Shown: positions 30,202-41,500 of the stretch, in pieces
Numbering within the stretch: position 1 is the first letter of the stretch
Layout: each line of letters begins with the position of its first letter
Assembly: GCA_964036195.1 (NCBI GenBank)
Contig: OZ038453.1
Span: 26,895,598 to 26,959,597 of the forward strand
Length of the DNA: 64,000 nucleotides
DNA from: Sphaerolaimus hirsutus
Taxonomy: Eukaryota > Nematoda > Chromadorea > Monhysterida > Sphaerolaimidae
Reading direction: 5' to 3'
The notes under the pieces: model-generated
Told to the model about the DNA's origin: nothing
Seen by the model: the letters and a program-made list of their open reading frames with translations, nothing else
Database searches by the model: none
Translations under genes and position numbers: made by a program

Positions 30202-32170
30202 CCCGAAGGGGGGGGGGGGTATTCCGAGGGGGGTTATTATTTCCCCAGTCCGTTTTGAGGGGGGGGGGGTTAATTCGTGGAGTGGGTTAATTCAGGGGGG
30301 GGATAATTCGAGGTAATACGGTATAAAACATATTTTTAATCAGGCCATGTTAACTTGGATACAATCCATTTTGCTAATGTAGCAGATTTGGCTGGGTGCA
30401 TTGACTTGACAACTGATGAGTTGACAAATGAGTTGACATAGTCAGTTTGACTGGTGTAAGCCTTCAAAGGAAAGCCAAAGTTCCATACACTCTTAAACGT
30501 TGTGTTTTATGTAAAAATTTGATAACATTGTATACCGTATTTCCTCGAAATACCCCCCGTGGGGTGATTGTTTCATAGTGGTCCCGAGAGGGGGGGGGGG
30601 GGTTAAACGAGGGGGGAAGGGTATTTCGAGGGGGGGGGTATTATTTCACAAAAAATTTTTGTATATCTCAGTACGAAATTGTCGTCTGAAACGTACGCAG
30701 ACGTCGAAAAATACAACAAAAACCGCCATTTATAAGGTTATGTAGACTAATATTAGTACGTAGATGGTATAAACACTGTTCTAACGTGATTCCGACATTG
30801 TTTTAACGTGTGTTCTGCACTACGCAGAACACAAACTGCAGTATTTGTCATGTACATTCTCTTTACACTCAATCTGGGGGGGGGGTATTTCGAGGGGGGG
30901 TGGTTGTTTCATAGTGGTCTCGAGAGGGGGGGGGGGGTCAAACGAGGGGGGGGTATTTCGAGGGGGGGTATTTCGAGGAAATACGGTATATAAATTAGGC
31001 AAGGACGTAGCCAAGGGGAGGGGCTGGGGGGGGGGCGGCCGCCCCCCCTTCCCCGGTCGGTCTCAAAAATATGCCAGAAATGGCACTTCCACGATGCGAT
31101 TTTGTCGGCAGCCCAAAAAAATTTTGCGCGCGTGCGCGCATTTCGGCGCCGCACCGAATGTTTTTTTCATACCTACGGTTGAGGACCGAAAAATCACTCA
31201 AAATGTGTCCCGGTCGCTGTATATGTAAAATACATGCATGTACAGCACCGTTTGGCGCCAATGCCAACGCCAATGGCGCCATTCCTTCACCACGGTCAAA
31301 TCTTAGCGGGGGGAGGGGGCGCAGCCCCCCCTCCCGTTCGCCGGGTTCCGTATACTATCCGCCCCCCCCCCCCTCAAAAATCCTGGCTACGTCGCTGAAA
31401 TTAGGGATGGTTGATATTTTTGAACTCAAAAATGCGCAATTTCACATACAAATCAACAACATTTTAAGCACTATCATATTCATATGAAGTCAGAAACATT
31501 AGTTAAAAGACTTTTTTGTTGTATAAACCATGAAAACTGCCCTAAATTATATTGCTGGTGATTTCCAGAAAAAATATTAGGTATATGCTTTGATATGCTG
31601 TCAGTGTAGCCAAATATTTTAGCAGCAAGTATTTTTCATTATTTCAAGGGTCACATAAACATACACATAATGGTTCACTTGCATGCAGCTAATATGGAGA
31701 CATAAATAACAGTGTCTGGGGAGTATTAAGTCACTATATTGTATCAAAATATCATAAAGTCAGCATGAAGTCATTATGTAACATGTCGCCTAGGTAGATT
31801 CACTCAATCTCACACAATGTTTATCACTGGTGTTGAGATCATCCCCTTTTCACACAATGTTCTATGTTCCATTTTGATGGTATTTAATCTGTGTTCTGAG
31901 ACGTGATCGGGAGTGATGCACATCAATACACTGTTTTCATCATCATCGCATTTTACGCGACCTTTAGAGTAAAAGTAAATACCCAACATGAACTCTGGAT
32001 CAAATGTCACTGGGTCATGGAATTCCATGACAAAATTTCAGTGTGGTAGAACTCAACTTTTTCACCGAACATTTATTTGTACTCATACTTTCGCACAGAA
32101 TAAATTGATACTTCTAGATTACATTCTAAAATGTTTGCCCTATCAAACCAATGCCTTGATAATAAAATTT
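30202..32170 (+). repeat. Tandem duplication unit 2
   Basis: Near copy of 4673-6144 plus 30127-30190. It keeps the uninterrupted hAT target (about 32102-32110) and carries an extra 452-bp MITE. The embedded MITE with 'acgtagcc' ends is at about 31005-31405. Confidence 0.8.
30535..30986. repeat. TA-flanked MITE with verified empty site
   Basis: Begins CCGTATTTCCTCGAAATACC and ends with its complement. TA is duplicated at 30533-30534 and 30987-30988. Duplication unit 1 (5001-5013) reads straight through with one TA. Subterminal runs of G/C flank a short internal segment. Confidence 0.85.
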
Positions 32171-32199
32171 TTTGTTTTGCAGACATGATATTGTAGCTA

Positions 32200-33411
32200 C
32201 CGTATTTCCTCGAAATACCCCCCTTGAATTAACTCTCTCCCCCCTCGAAATACCCCCGGGTGTTTGCGAGCTGGGGAGACCCCCCCCCCCCGCCCCCGTC
32301 GAAATACCCCCCTCTGAAATGATGCACATAATTTATGTAACATACATGATGTATTTATTGTTGCCGGTTTGCACCGCAGCTACACATGTACCCAATGTGA
32401 ATAGCGATGTACGTAAATTTGCCCACATATATCCTATTTCGTCACATTTATTACGAGAGTTGGAAAAACGTATATACATTTACCCAAAATACCTGGTATA
32501 TACATTTACCCAAAAATTATATGAGTATTTATACTTACTCTTACGTTAATGTTTTCCAAAAATACCATTACGTTTTGTTACGTTTTCCTGACCAAAATAC
32601 CTGGGTACTAGGGAAACCGTAAAAAAGTTGTGATCCTTCAAATGGGCTGGAATACTAAAATTTGTCCCCTGCCGGGGACGAACGTCCCCGGTCGGGGACC
32701 AAACTTCTTTGTTTACTGAAAAATAAATTTCTCACTGGGGACGTTTGACCCCGGTCGGGGCCATTTCGACATTGCCCGGGACCGGTCCCCAGCAGGATTT
32801 TGATCACTGTACAAAAATACAGTGATCAACAAAAATTGAACAATCAATAAAATTTGGCATGCGTACTCACTAAATGAAGGACACTAAAGTACACACATGC
32901 CAAAATTTAGACAAATCGAAAAAAAATTATACACTCCCCCAAAGAAAATGCATCAGCACGTGTAACTATTTATCTCGCTAAAATTTTGTGCATGTGAATT
33001 TGATGATAATTCACCTTTTTAACACACAAACAACCCATACATGCCAATTATTCACTTTTGAAAAAAATTATTTTTTGCCGGGGACCGGTCCCCGGCTGGG
33101 GCCTGTGTAAATAGCCTTTACGTTTACGTTTACATTTTCCAAAAATACCAGTATTTGCACAACTCTGTTTATTACCCCTTTTGGGCATGTTTTCACATAA
33201 TCTTTACAACCAATTTCATGAAAATTTCTGACAAAATAATAACCCCCCCTCGTATAACCCCCCCTCGTATAACCCCCCTCGTATAAGCCCCCCTCGAAAA
33301 AATACCCCCCTCATATAAACCCCCCCTCGTATAACCCCCCCTCGAAATACCCCCCTAAAAATTTCCACTCTGAAAAAATAAACCCCCTGGGGGTATTTCG
33401 AGGAAATACAG
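32200..33411. repeat. Large TA-flanked MITE with nested GC-rich hairpin
   Basis: Same terminal words as 30535-30986, ending 'ggaaatacag' before TA. The interior includes a block at about 32666-33103 bounded by inverted 'ccggggac' words, and part of another hairpin (about 32450-32620) related to 57431-57540. No genes. Confidence 0.6.
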
Positions 33412-33561
33412 TATGTAGGGTGTCACTAAACTATATCCATGCTCACAATTTTCAGATCACTTCCAAAATCATTAGCCATTAACTGGCTGAATAGGAACCG
33501 GCGACCATCTATCAGGTGCATTTACTGGCACAATTGGTTGTGGGAGGGGGTTAGGGCCAAA

Positions 33562-33718
33562 AGGCAGTCCCAGACCCTGTAAAATGCCCAGTATTTAAAA
33601 TGTCAAATGTCATGCAGAGTGTCAAACGTCATGGAAAATGCCCTGCAAAATGGCAACCGGATTGCCATTTTGCAAGGCATTTTCCATGACATTTGACATT
33701 TTACAGGGTCTGGGAGTG
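33562..33718 (-). repeat. Family A hairpin MITE
   Basis: Arms meet at 'aaccggattgccattttg'. Both CAGACCCTG/CAGGGTCTG termini are present, but the donor-side GT has decayed to TT. Confidence 0.7.
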
Positions 33719-33814
33719 CAACTGGCTAGCCAATGCCTGGCTGAGGTCGATTCCATGGATGGTGGTCCGTAGTCCAAGGAAGTGGATGTGGCCTCGGTGA
33801 CACAACTGGAACTG

Positions 33815-33980
33815 GGGGCAGTCCCAGACCCTGTAAAAAGCCCTGTAAAATGTCTAATGTCATGCAAAGTGTCAAACGTCATGTAAAATGCTCGGTAAAA
33901 AGGTCATTTTACATGACTTTTGACACTTTACATGACATTTGACACTTTACAGGGCATGATACAGGGTCTGGGACTGCCAC
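33815..33980. repeat. Family A hairpin MITE
   Basis: A complete hairpin. With 33562-33718 it brackets a 93-bp island (about 33719-33811) that is open on the minus strand and Ser/Thr-rich. The island could be a small exon, but nothing confirms it. Confidence 0.7.
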
Positions 33981-34019
33981 CAGGTCTAATATTAGGGTTA
34001 AAAGGTGTCGTAAATGGTC

Positions 34020-34225
34020 TGGGGACAGTTCCGCTCTCTGCAAAGTGTAAAGTCAAGTGTCAAATGTTGTGAAAAATGTCAATTAAAATACTTATAAACT
34101 AAATAGTCTATTGCTGATCGTTTGACACTTCGCGTGGCAAGTGACAAATTTGTATAAATATGACATTTTAAATTACATTTGACACTTGATTTCTCGCTTT
34201 ACAAAGCGCGAGACTGGCACCTGTT
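34020..34225. repeat. Decayed hairpin of the A/B/D type
   Basis: Arms 'gcaaagtgtaaagtcaagtgtcaaatg' (imperfect) and 'catttgacacttgatttctcgctttac', with ends resembling 'cagttccgctc' and 'gcgagactggcac'. No target duplication was resolved. Confidence 0.45.
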
Positions 34226-34553
34226 TACAGGTGGTGGGAATAAAGTTGGTCTAGCGGTCGTTGGCCTATTAGAATGCTCCAAAACCATCCTGGGGGAATG
34301 GAAGCCGCAGCTGCACCGTCCTGCAGCCACAAAAGGCAAAAATAAGTGCCTTTTGTCAATTTGACAAGTGGACAAGTGACAAGGCAAGTGATAAACAGCC
34401 AAGTAAAGATTGTGTCGTTTCATGCCTCTAAAGATAAATTTAAATCAATTGCATATTTTGATGTATTCAAGTTTTTAGCTGTTAATTACCTTTTTCAAAT
34501 TGACTCATTTGAAAAAATCAATAACTACATTTCTTGGGCTACATTTATGGATT

Positions 34554-34829
34554 CTGGGTGAAGTGTCTTCCACACGCTTCACCTATCTTCACCGCGCGCT
34601 TCACGCGCATCCAAAATGCGGAAGACACTTCATGCCGCTGGCGCTTCCACACGCTTCCCCGCGTATAAATTTGTGTGGGAGCACCATATTAAGAAGCGTG
34701 AAGTGCCTTCACGCATTTTTTCGTGATGTGTGTGGAAGCGCTGGCATGCTTGGTGAAGCGCTCGGAAAGTGTTGGCGTGAATACACTTCCCGACGCTTCA
34801 CCGCGCATCCACACACCCATTTTTTGCTG
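34554..34829. repeat. Family C MITE (gcttcac/gtgaagc words)
   Basis: Dense in 'gaagtgtcttc' and 'cacgcttcac' words in inverted order, ending 'cacccattttttgctg'. Related copies lie at 38894-40310, 48946-49260 and 54610-54913. Confidence 0.55.
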
Positions 34830-34867
34830 TGCTAGAACTAACCCACTCATAAAACCCCAGACCTCAG

Positions 34868-35498
34868 GGGCCAGATTTAATACTCCCTACAGATTTGTAG
34901 GGTAGGGCGTACACCCGACAGATTTTTTAAAGTTAAGCCGCATCGACGCACATGCATCGAGAGCGAGGCGGTTCGTAAAATATACGAAACCATCCTTTAA
35001 GGTTGCCGATATTGCAATATGACGTATATCACTTCGATTTTGGCCCGAAAATCACGATTTCGTCATTTCTTGGCCGTCTGCCACTTCGTTTTTTGTTTTA
35101 TTTTGTCGGGCGGGTTACTCGGATAGGTCGCGCTTTTGTGTAGTCAGGTGGTCATTTTTTTAGTGTTCACTGTCTGCAACCGAAACCATGAGGGCAGCGA
35201 CAAGAAAGAAATGCATGCACGAGCGTACAAAAGCGCGACTTATGCGAGTAACCCGCCCGACAATATAAAATAAAAAACGAATTGGCAGACGGCCAAGAAA
35301 TGACGAAATCGTGATTTCCGGGCGAAAATCGAAGCGATATACGTCATATTGCAATATCGGCGACCTTCAGGGATAGTTTCGTGTATTTTATGAACCGCCT
35401 TGCTCTCGGTGCATGTGCGTCGATGCGGCTGAACTTTAAAAAATCTATCGGGCGCACGCCCTACCCTACAAATCTGTAGGGAGTATTAAATCTGGCCC
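34868..35498. repeat. Family H palindromic MITE with CAG target duplication
   Basis: A 631-bp palindrome with terminal GGGCCAGATTTAATACTCCC and its complement at the other end. CAG lies at 34865-34867 and 35499-35501. The arms are nearly identical, with a few mismatches and a short unique centre near 35150. No transposase. Confidence 0.8.
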
Positions 35499-35501
35499 CA
35501 G

Positions 35502-37052
35502 GTGCCTGTTCCGGAAGTGTACAAGTTACTACATAGTTAAAACATAAGAGTTGAGTAAAATTACAAATGACAAGTTAAGAGTAAAGTTAAAGTTTAAGAG
35601 AAAAGTTAAAATTCAAGAGTTGAGTTAAATGACAAATGATGTTAAGAGCAGGGTTGGTTTTATAAAAATCATTTGTATACAAATTGTATAAAAATTGTAT
35701 AAAAATGTATTTTATTTTAATTTTATTCTTGTTTCATTTTATTTTATTTTATTTTATTCCAAAATAATAATAAAATAATAAAATGGACCATTTTACAAAA
35801 ATTTTACAAAAATTTTACAGAAATTTTACAAAAAATCAGAATCTTGCATGCAAGGTCAGAAAAATGTGATAATTTAACCTAAACATGAAAAACGTGTGAC
35901 AAATTTTTCCATTACTTTGCAAAAGTTGCATGCAGTAGGTATTGTTAGCTAGTTGCAAGTGTTAAGTTACAATTATCGATAAGAATGGGTTGCATTTTCA
36001 GTAGAAGGATTACTGGAGCGTGCATGGCGCATTTGTAAAACATCATGCAAGGTGTCAATTGTCATGGCAAATGTAGTAAAGAGTCAATTGGCATCTCAAA
36101 TGTCAAGCAAAGTATAATTGTCATGACAAAAGCCAAGCAGAGTGTAAATTGTGTATCTGAATCTTATGGTTTGGTATCCAAACCTTATATTTTGGTATCC
36201 AAATCTTACGTTTTTGTATCCAAATGTTCACAGAAGATTTGGTTACAAAAACAACAAGATTTGGATACAAAAGATAAGATTTGGATACAATTTGCTTTAC
36301 AGTTTCCACTTTAATTTATATTTGTCATGAAAATTGACACTTTCCATTCCATTTCATGACATATATTTGTCATATAATTTATATTTGTCATAACATTTTG
36401 ACACTTTACATGGCTTGGGACTGCCCCAGCTCCGCGAATGAACAGGTTGAACTATAAACAACAGGAAAAAATTTTACAAAAAATATGAATTTTTATACAA
36501 TTTTTACAAAAATATGAATTTGTATACAATTTTACAAATTTTTTACAAAAATTCATGTTTTTATACAATTTTTATTTTTATTTTGAAATTTTCCATTTTA
36601 TTTTATTTTTTTTTATTCTTCAATTTTCCATTTTATTTTTATTTTATTTTTATTCTTTTCTGAGCTTTTGCCAACCCTGGTTAAGAGATAAGAGTAAAGT
36701 TAAGAGTCAAGCAAGTGTATCCAAAATTTTTTTTCTTATCCAGATCTTATGTTTGTATCCAAATCTTATGTTCTCTCATAAGATTTGCATACAAAAACTT
36801 ATGTTTTTGTATGCAAATCTTATGAGAGAACATAAGATTTGGATACAAACATAAGATCTGGATAAGAAAAAAAAATTTGGATACACTTGCTTGACTCTTA
36901 ACTCTACTCTTATCTCTTGACTAATCATTTGTCATTTAACTCAACTCTTCAACTTTTCTCTTAAACTTTAACTTTACTCTTAACTCGCCATTTGTAATTT
37001 TACTCAACTCCCATGTTTTTACTAGGAACTTGTACACTTGCGGAACTGGCCC
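35502..37052. repeat. Family D MITE with nested insertions
   Basis: The outer arms (35502-35648 and 36680-37052) form an inverted repeat starting GTGCCTGTTCC and ending CGGAACTGGCCC, flanked by CAG. A 1,031-bp hAT-type element (35649-36679) interrupts the left arm, and that element contains a family B hairpin at about 36024-36425. The D centre (about 36695-36905) is a second hairpin of 'gtatccaaatcttatg' words. Confidence 0.7.
35649..36679. mobile_element. hAT-type element with A+T satellite interior
   Basis: Ends CAGGGTTGG and CCAACCCTG, flanked by an exact 8-bp duplication GTTAAGAG (35641-35648, 36680-36687). The interior is runs of 'attttacaaaaattttac'. No transposase frame. Confidence 0.8.
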
Positions 37053-37411
37053 CAGGTCTAAAATCACAAGAAGTCTGTTGAGTTTATTATCACTTGGGAC
37101 TTTGTTTTGCACTATAATTTTTTTGTTTTGAAATTTTGCTAAAGCTAACTTCAAATTTGCATACAACTGGACACTTCAGCAATAGTGACAGATGCATTTT
37201 TGGAAGAATTTTAACCATACACTTTTTCCACCTGTTTCAAAACCTGTAATCACTGGTTACCAGTTACAAAAAGTTTATCATGGCCTTATCAAACAGTGAT
37301 TACATCTCAACACACATTCAGAATTTTTGGAAATTTTTTCATAACCATTGCAACTTGACTGACCATTCAGCACTTTAATAAACACTTGTCTAGATGGTAA
37401 ATTGACACCTG

Positions 37412-37634
37412 GGGGCAGTCCCAAGCCCTGTTAAGTGTTAAGTACAGTGTCAAATGTAATGTCAAATGCAAAGTAAACTGTCAATTGTCATGCAAAGTTC
37501 AGTAATAAAATCTTTTCTTGTTTGTTCTGATTGACACTTTACTTTGCATTTGACTTTACATTTGACACTTTACTTTGCATTTGACTTTACATTTGACACT
37601 TTACTTTACACTTCACAGGGCTTGGGACTGCCAC
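37412..37634. repeat. Family B hairpin MITE with CTG/CAG duplication
   Basis: Ends GGGGCAGTCCCAAGCCC and GGGCTTGGGACTGCCAC, with CTG on both sides. On the minus strand it reads CAG|GTGGCA...CCCC|CAG, the same intron-ready layout as family A. Confidence 0.7.
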
Positions 37635-37732
37635 CTGACTGGGCCAGATCTAGTGTCTCCTGGATTGCTCACTACAAGAATTTGTAGTTCATTGTAACTG
37701 TATAAAAGTTTGGGGTTGTGGGGTGGTATGTA

Positions 37733-37908
37733 TACTCCAGTGACATTACACCTCACAATGATATCTACCATATCCCACCTTAATTAAAGAAGAATCATCA
37801 AATTTTGATATTGCTCTGATAAATATGATGATTCTTTTTTATATTTGTTCTTTTTTTCAGATGGGATATGGTTGATTTCATTGTAAGGTGTTCATGTCAC
37901 TGGAGTAA
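37733..37908. repeat. MITE with 'tccagtgacattacacc' ends
   Basis: A hairpin whose arms meet near 37800. A second diverged copy lies at 39621-39811 inside another element. Confidence 0.55.
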
Positions 37909-38300
37909 ATATATGAATATAAAAATGAGTGTTGTAGGCACTGACTAGAAAAAATGTGATTTACTAAAGTTAGCAGTGACTTCCAGTGATAAAAGTGATC
38001 CTAGGCATACAGCATTGAATTAACAAAAAGTTCATCTAGTGATATGTGTGTGATCCTTTTTCCCATTTCATTGTTTTAATAGTTGATAGCTGAGCCCCAC
38101 AAGGCATCAGCCAGCACCTGAACAGCCAATGAACCAGCAACCAACAACCAGCTTCGCCAACTCTAATAAGGAGGTAAGTTTATATTTGAAGAGGTAAATT
38201 TTGTATTTGAATTTGGTCAAGCTGTAATTCCAGCTTATATAGCTGAGCTGAAACTTCACTACAATCATACATGCTGGTCCAATGGGAGACAGCCCATGTG

Positions 38301-38474
38301 CCACTCACAGACCCTGTAAAAAGCCCGGTAACATGTAAAATGTCATGCAAAGTGTCAAATGTTATGCAAAATGCCCTGCAAAATGGCAACAGAGTTGACC
38401 TTATGCAGGGCATTTTCTATGACTTTTGACACTTTGCATGACATTTGACATTTTACAGGGTCTGGGAGTGCCCC
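38301..38474. repeat. Family A hairpin MITE
   Basis: A complete hairpin downstream of exon 8 of the TGF-beta-like copy 1. Ends retain 'cagaccctg' and 'cagggtctgggag'. Confidence 0.7.
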
Positions 38475-38555
38475 CTGAAACAGAAAAAATAATCCCAACA
38501 GACAAATGGGAACCAAACAGTTCATTCACTGACATTTTTCAGAATCTACACTCAC

Positions 38556-41500
38556 CTGATGGGATGGCAGCAGCCCCGGATATTGTGAACATGCCCAATG
38601 TGGTGAATTGGTCGCCCATAAAGTGTTGGCGGTAAAAAAGGCTGATTTTCACAAATGCCTTCACAAAAAATTGGTCTGAATATTTTTGGCGCCTGGTGGT
38701 GGAGGTACTTGGTACAAACACATGCTCTGCTGACTATTTAGAACCTTCAGGGGCAGTCCCAAACCCTGTATAATGTCAAATGTTATGCACAGTGTCAAAA
38801 GTCATGGAAAATGCCCTGCAAAATGGCAACTCGGTTGACGTCTGATGTCTGCTATTGAAACTCTGTTGACTGCAACAAATTGAGTACCTAACACAGCAAA
38901 AAATAGGTTCATGAAGTGTGTGGAAGCGGGCTGTATGTGCGTGAAGCGGCCTCTGTGAAGACACTTCCACACACTTCACCACACATAACGACGTTTTTCA
39001 AAATTGTTCGTGAAGTGTCTTCTAGGGTTGGGAATTTCAAAATTTTTGGTTCCGGTTCTCGGTTCTCGGTTCTAAAAGATTTCGGTTTGGGTATCGGTTC
39101 TCGGTTCCTGAAAATTTTCGGTTCCGGTTCACGGTTCGGTTCTTAAACTCGGTTCCGGTTCGGTACTTTCGGTTCTAAAATGATCAAAATTTCGGTTCCG
39201 GGTAATAAAATAACCGGGTATCGGGTAATATTCGGCTGAACAACAGAACAACAATATACCCAAGTTTACATGTGTAAGTACATTGGTTGGATATTTCATA
39301 CTACAGGAGCATATCACAGCTTCAATTATTATTGAATTTCAATTCAATTATTTCATGGTAGAATGCAGAAATCAGAGTTGTTATAATAATACTGGTATTT
39401 AAAAAAGTGTAAAAGCAAACATACGTTTTCTGTACTCGCGTACTTTCAAAAAGTACACGAGTAAATGAGTACTGGTATTTTTTTCTGGAGGAAACGTAAA
39501 TGTATTTATGTAGTATGCGAGTGAGTACGCGTATTATTTTGAGTACAAACATAAATAACTTTTGCCAACTACGGTTAAAACTGCCACAAAACCAATGAAA
39601 ACTACTACCAGTGATAATGTGTATACTGCAGCGACATTACACCTTACAATGAAATCTACCACATCCCATCTGAATAAACGAACATACATAAAAAATTTCA
39701 TCATATTTATCAAAGCAATTTGATCAATATGATGAATTTTTTTTATGTTTGTTCTTTTATTCAGGTGGGATATGGTAGATTTCATTGTAAGGTGTAATGT
39801 CGCTGGAGTATTTGTGAAATTACACGCTCCCGCGCAATCATCTTGCAAACAGATGGATTTTGCAATTCTGAACACGCACCAAGATGTTCAGCTGCTGTTT
39901 AAAGGCTTAGATGTAGGTGTTGAAAAAACGCTGTTTAAAAACTTAGATTCCTAGAAAATTTCGGTTATTTCGGGTATTTACTTCGGTTCCGGGTATAAGT
40001 GCCGGTTATCGGTTCCGGTTCGGTTCTCAAGCTCGGTTCCGGTTCTCGGTTCTCGGTTCCAAAATAGTGCTCGGTTCTCGGTTCGGTTCGGTTCGGGTCG
40101 GTTCGGTTCCCCAACCCTAGTGTCTTCCACACACTTCAGCTATCATCACAGTGACTGAAGTTTCTGAAGTGCACTTCACAAACTTTTACAGGTTTGCAAG
40201 GTTCATGAAGCGCCGTGAAGTGCCAACGAGCGCTTCACAGCATCGAGAATTGTCGACATGAAGACACTTAACGGCGCTTCACGACGCATCACACACCCAT
40301 TTTTTTGCTGGGCACTATGTGAAATCATGGCCACATAAATAAACTCCTATGGAGACCTTGGGCCAGTTCCGCAAATTGAGAAGTAAGAAGTGAAATGGCA
40401 AAAACGAAGTAAATTGGCAAAAGCGAAGTTAATTGGCAAGTAAATTGGCAAAAGCGAAAAAAAGTAATTTATCTTCACTTTGCCATTTTATTTCTCAATT
40501 TACTTTGCTTTTGCCATTTCACTTCACTTTCGCCGTCTTACTTCTCACTTCTCAATTTGCGGAACTGGCACCACCCCCTTTTCCCAAAGTAGTTTTCAAA
40601 TTTTCATATTTAGTTTTCAAATTTTCAATTTTTTGAATCTTTTTGATTACTTTTCGAATTTTCAAATCTTTTTTAGGACTTTTTGAATTTTTTTAATCAA
40701 ATTACTTCTTTTTCGACTTTTTCTGCTTAATTTTAAATATATCTTCAGTTTTACAGCCTTCCGAGCTGTTACAGCAGACACGTCTGCAGATTTTTTGTTC
40801 TCTCGCTACGAATAAATAAATAAAGAGTAATGATTTTAATTGCGTCTCTGCGTTTTACACCCTATTTTATGCCAAAACGGTGAAAAAAATTCAAAAATTC
40901 GATAATGTTTTCGAATTTTCATCTTTTTTTGAAAAAAAATCGGTTTTTATGTATTGTTTTCACCGCGTGCTCAAAAATTCGGGAAATCCTAAAAAAATTG
41001 AAAATTTGAAAACGTTTTTGAATCTTTTTTTGCCATCATTAGTAGTCTAGTGGTTAGGGCACTCGTGTTCTATACATGAGGTGCGAGTTCGATTCCCCCC
41101 TCAGGCAAGTGAAATTTTGCACTCTTTCTCTACAAAACCCTCAGTCTGATCCAGCCGAATTTTCAGTGTCACCTCCACCAAAAAGCACAATGATAAAATG
41201 CATGCCCAACTCCGCAAAGTCGATTTCGCCTCTGCTAGAAAGGCTGCACAGTTGGTTTGGCTGTCCAAAGGGCCCCCTCGTGTTTGGCACGATTCTGTCC
41301 TTGGCGTCCCTCTGTATTAGTTCAGACACTGTGTCAAGTTGCAGCAGGATGATCTGTGTGAATGGAAATGGAATGTGGTGAAGAGTTGGTGTGATGTGGG
41401 GTGAAGTGTTGTGAAGTGACTTTTTGTACATTTATACTTACAGATGCTTCATGAAGCATACATGTTCTTTACTAATGATAGTGTGTGTGTGTAGTAATTG

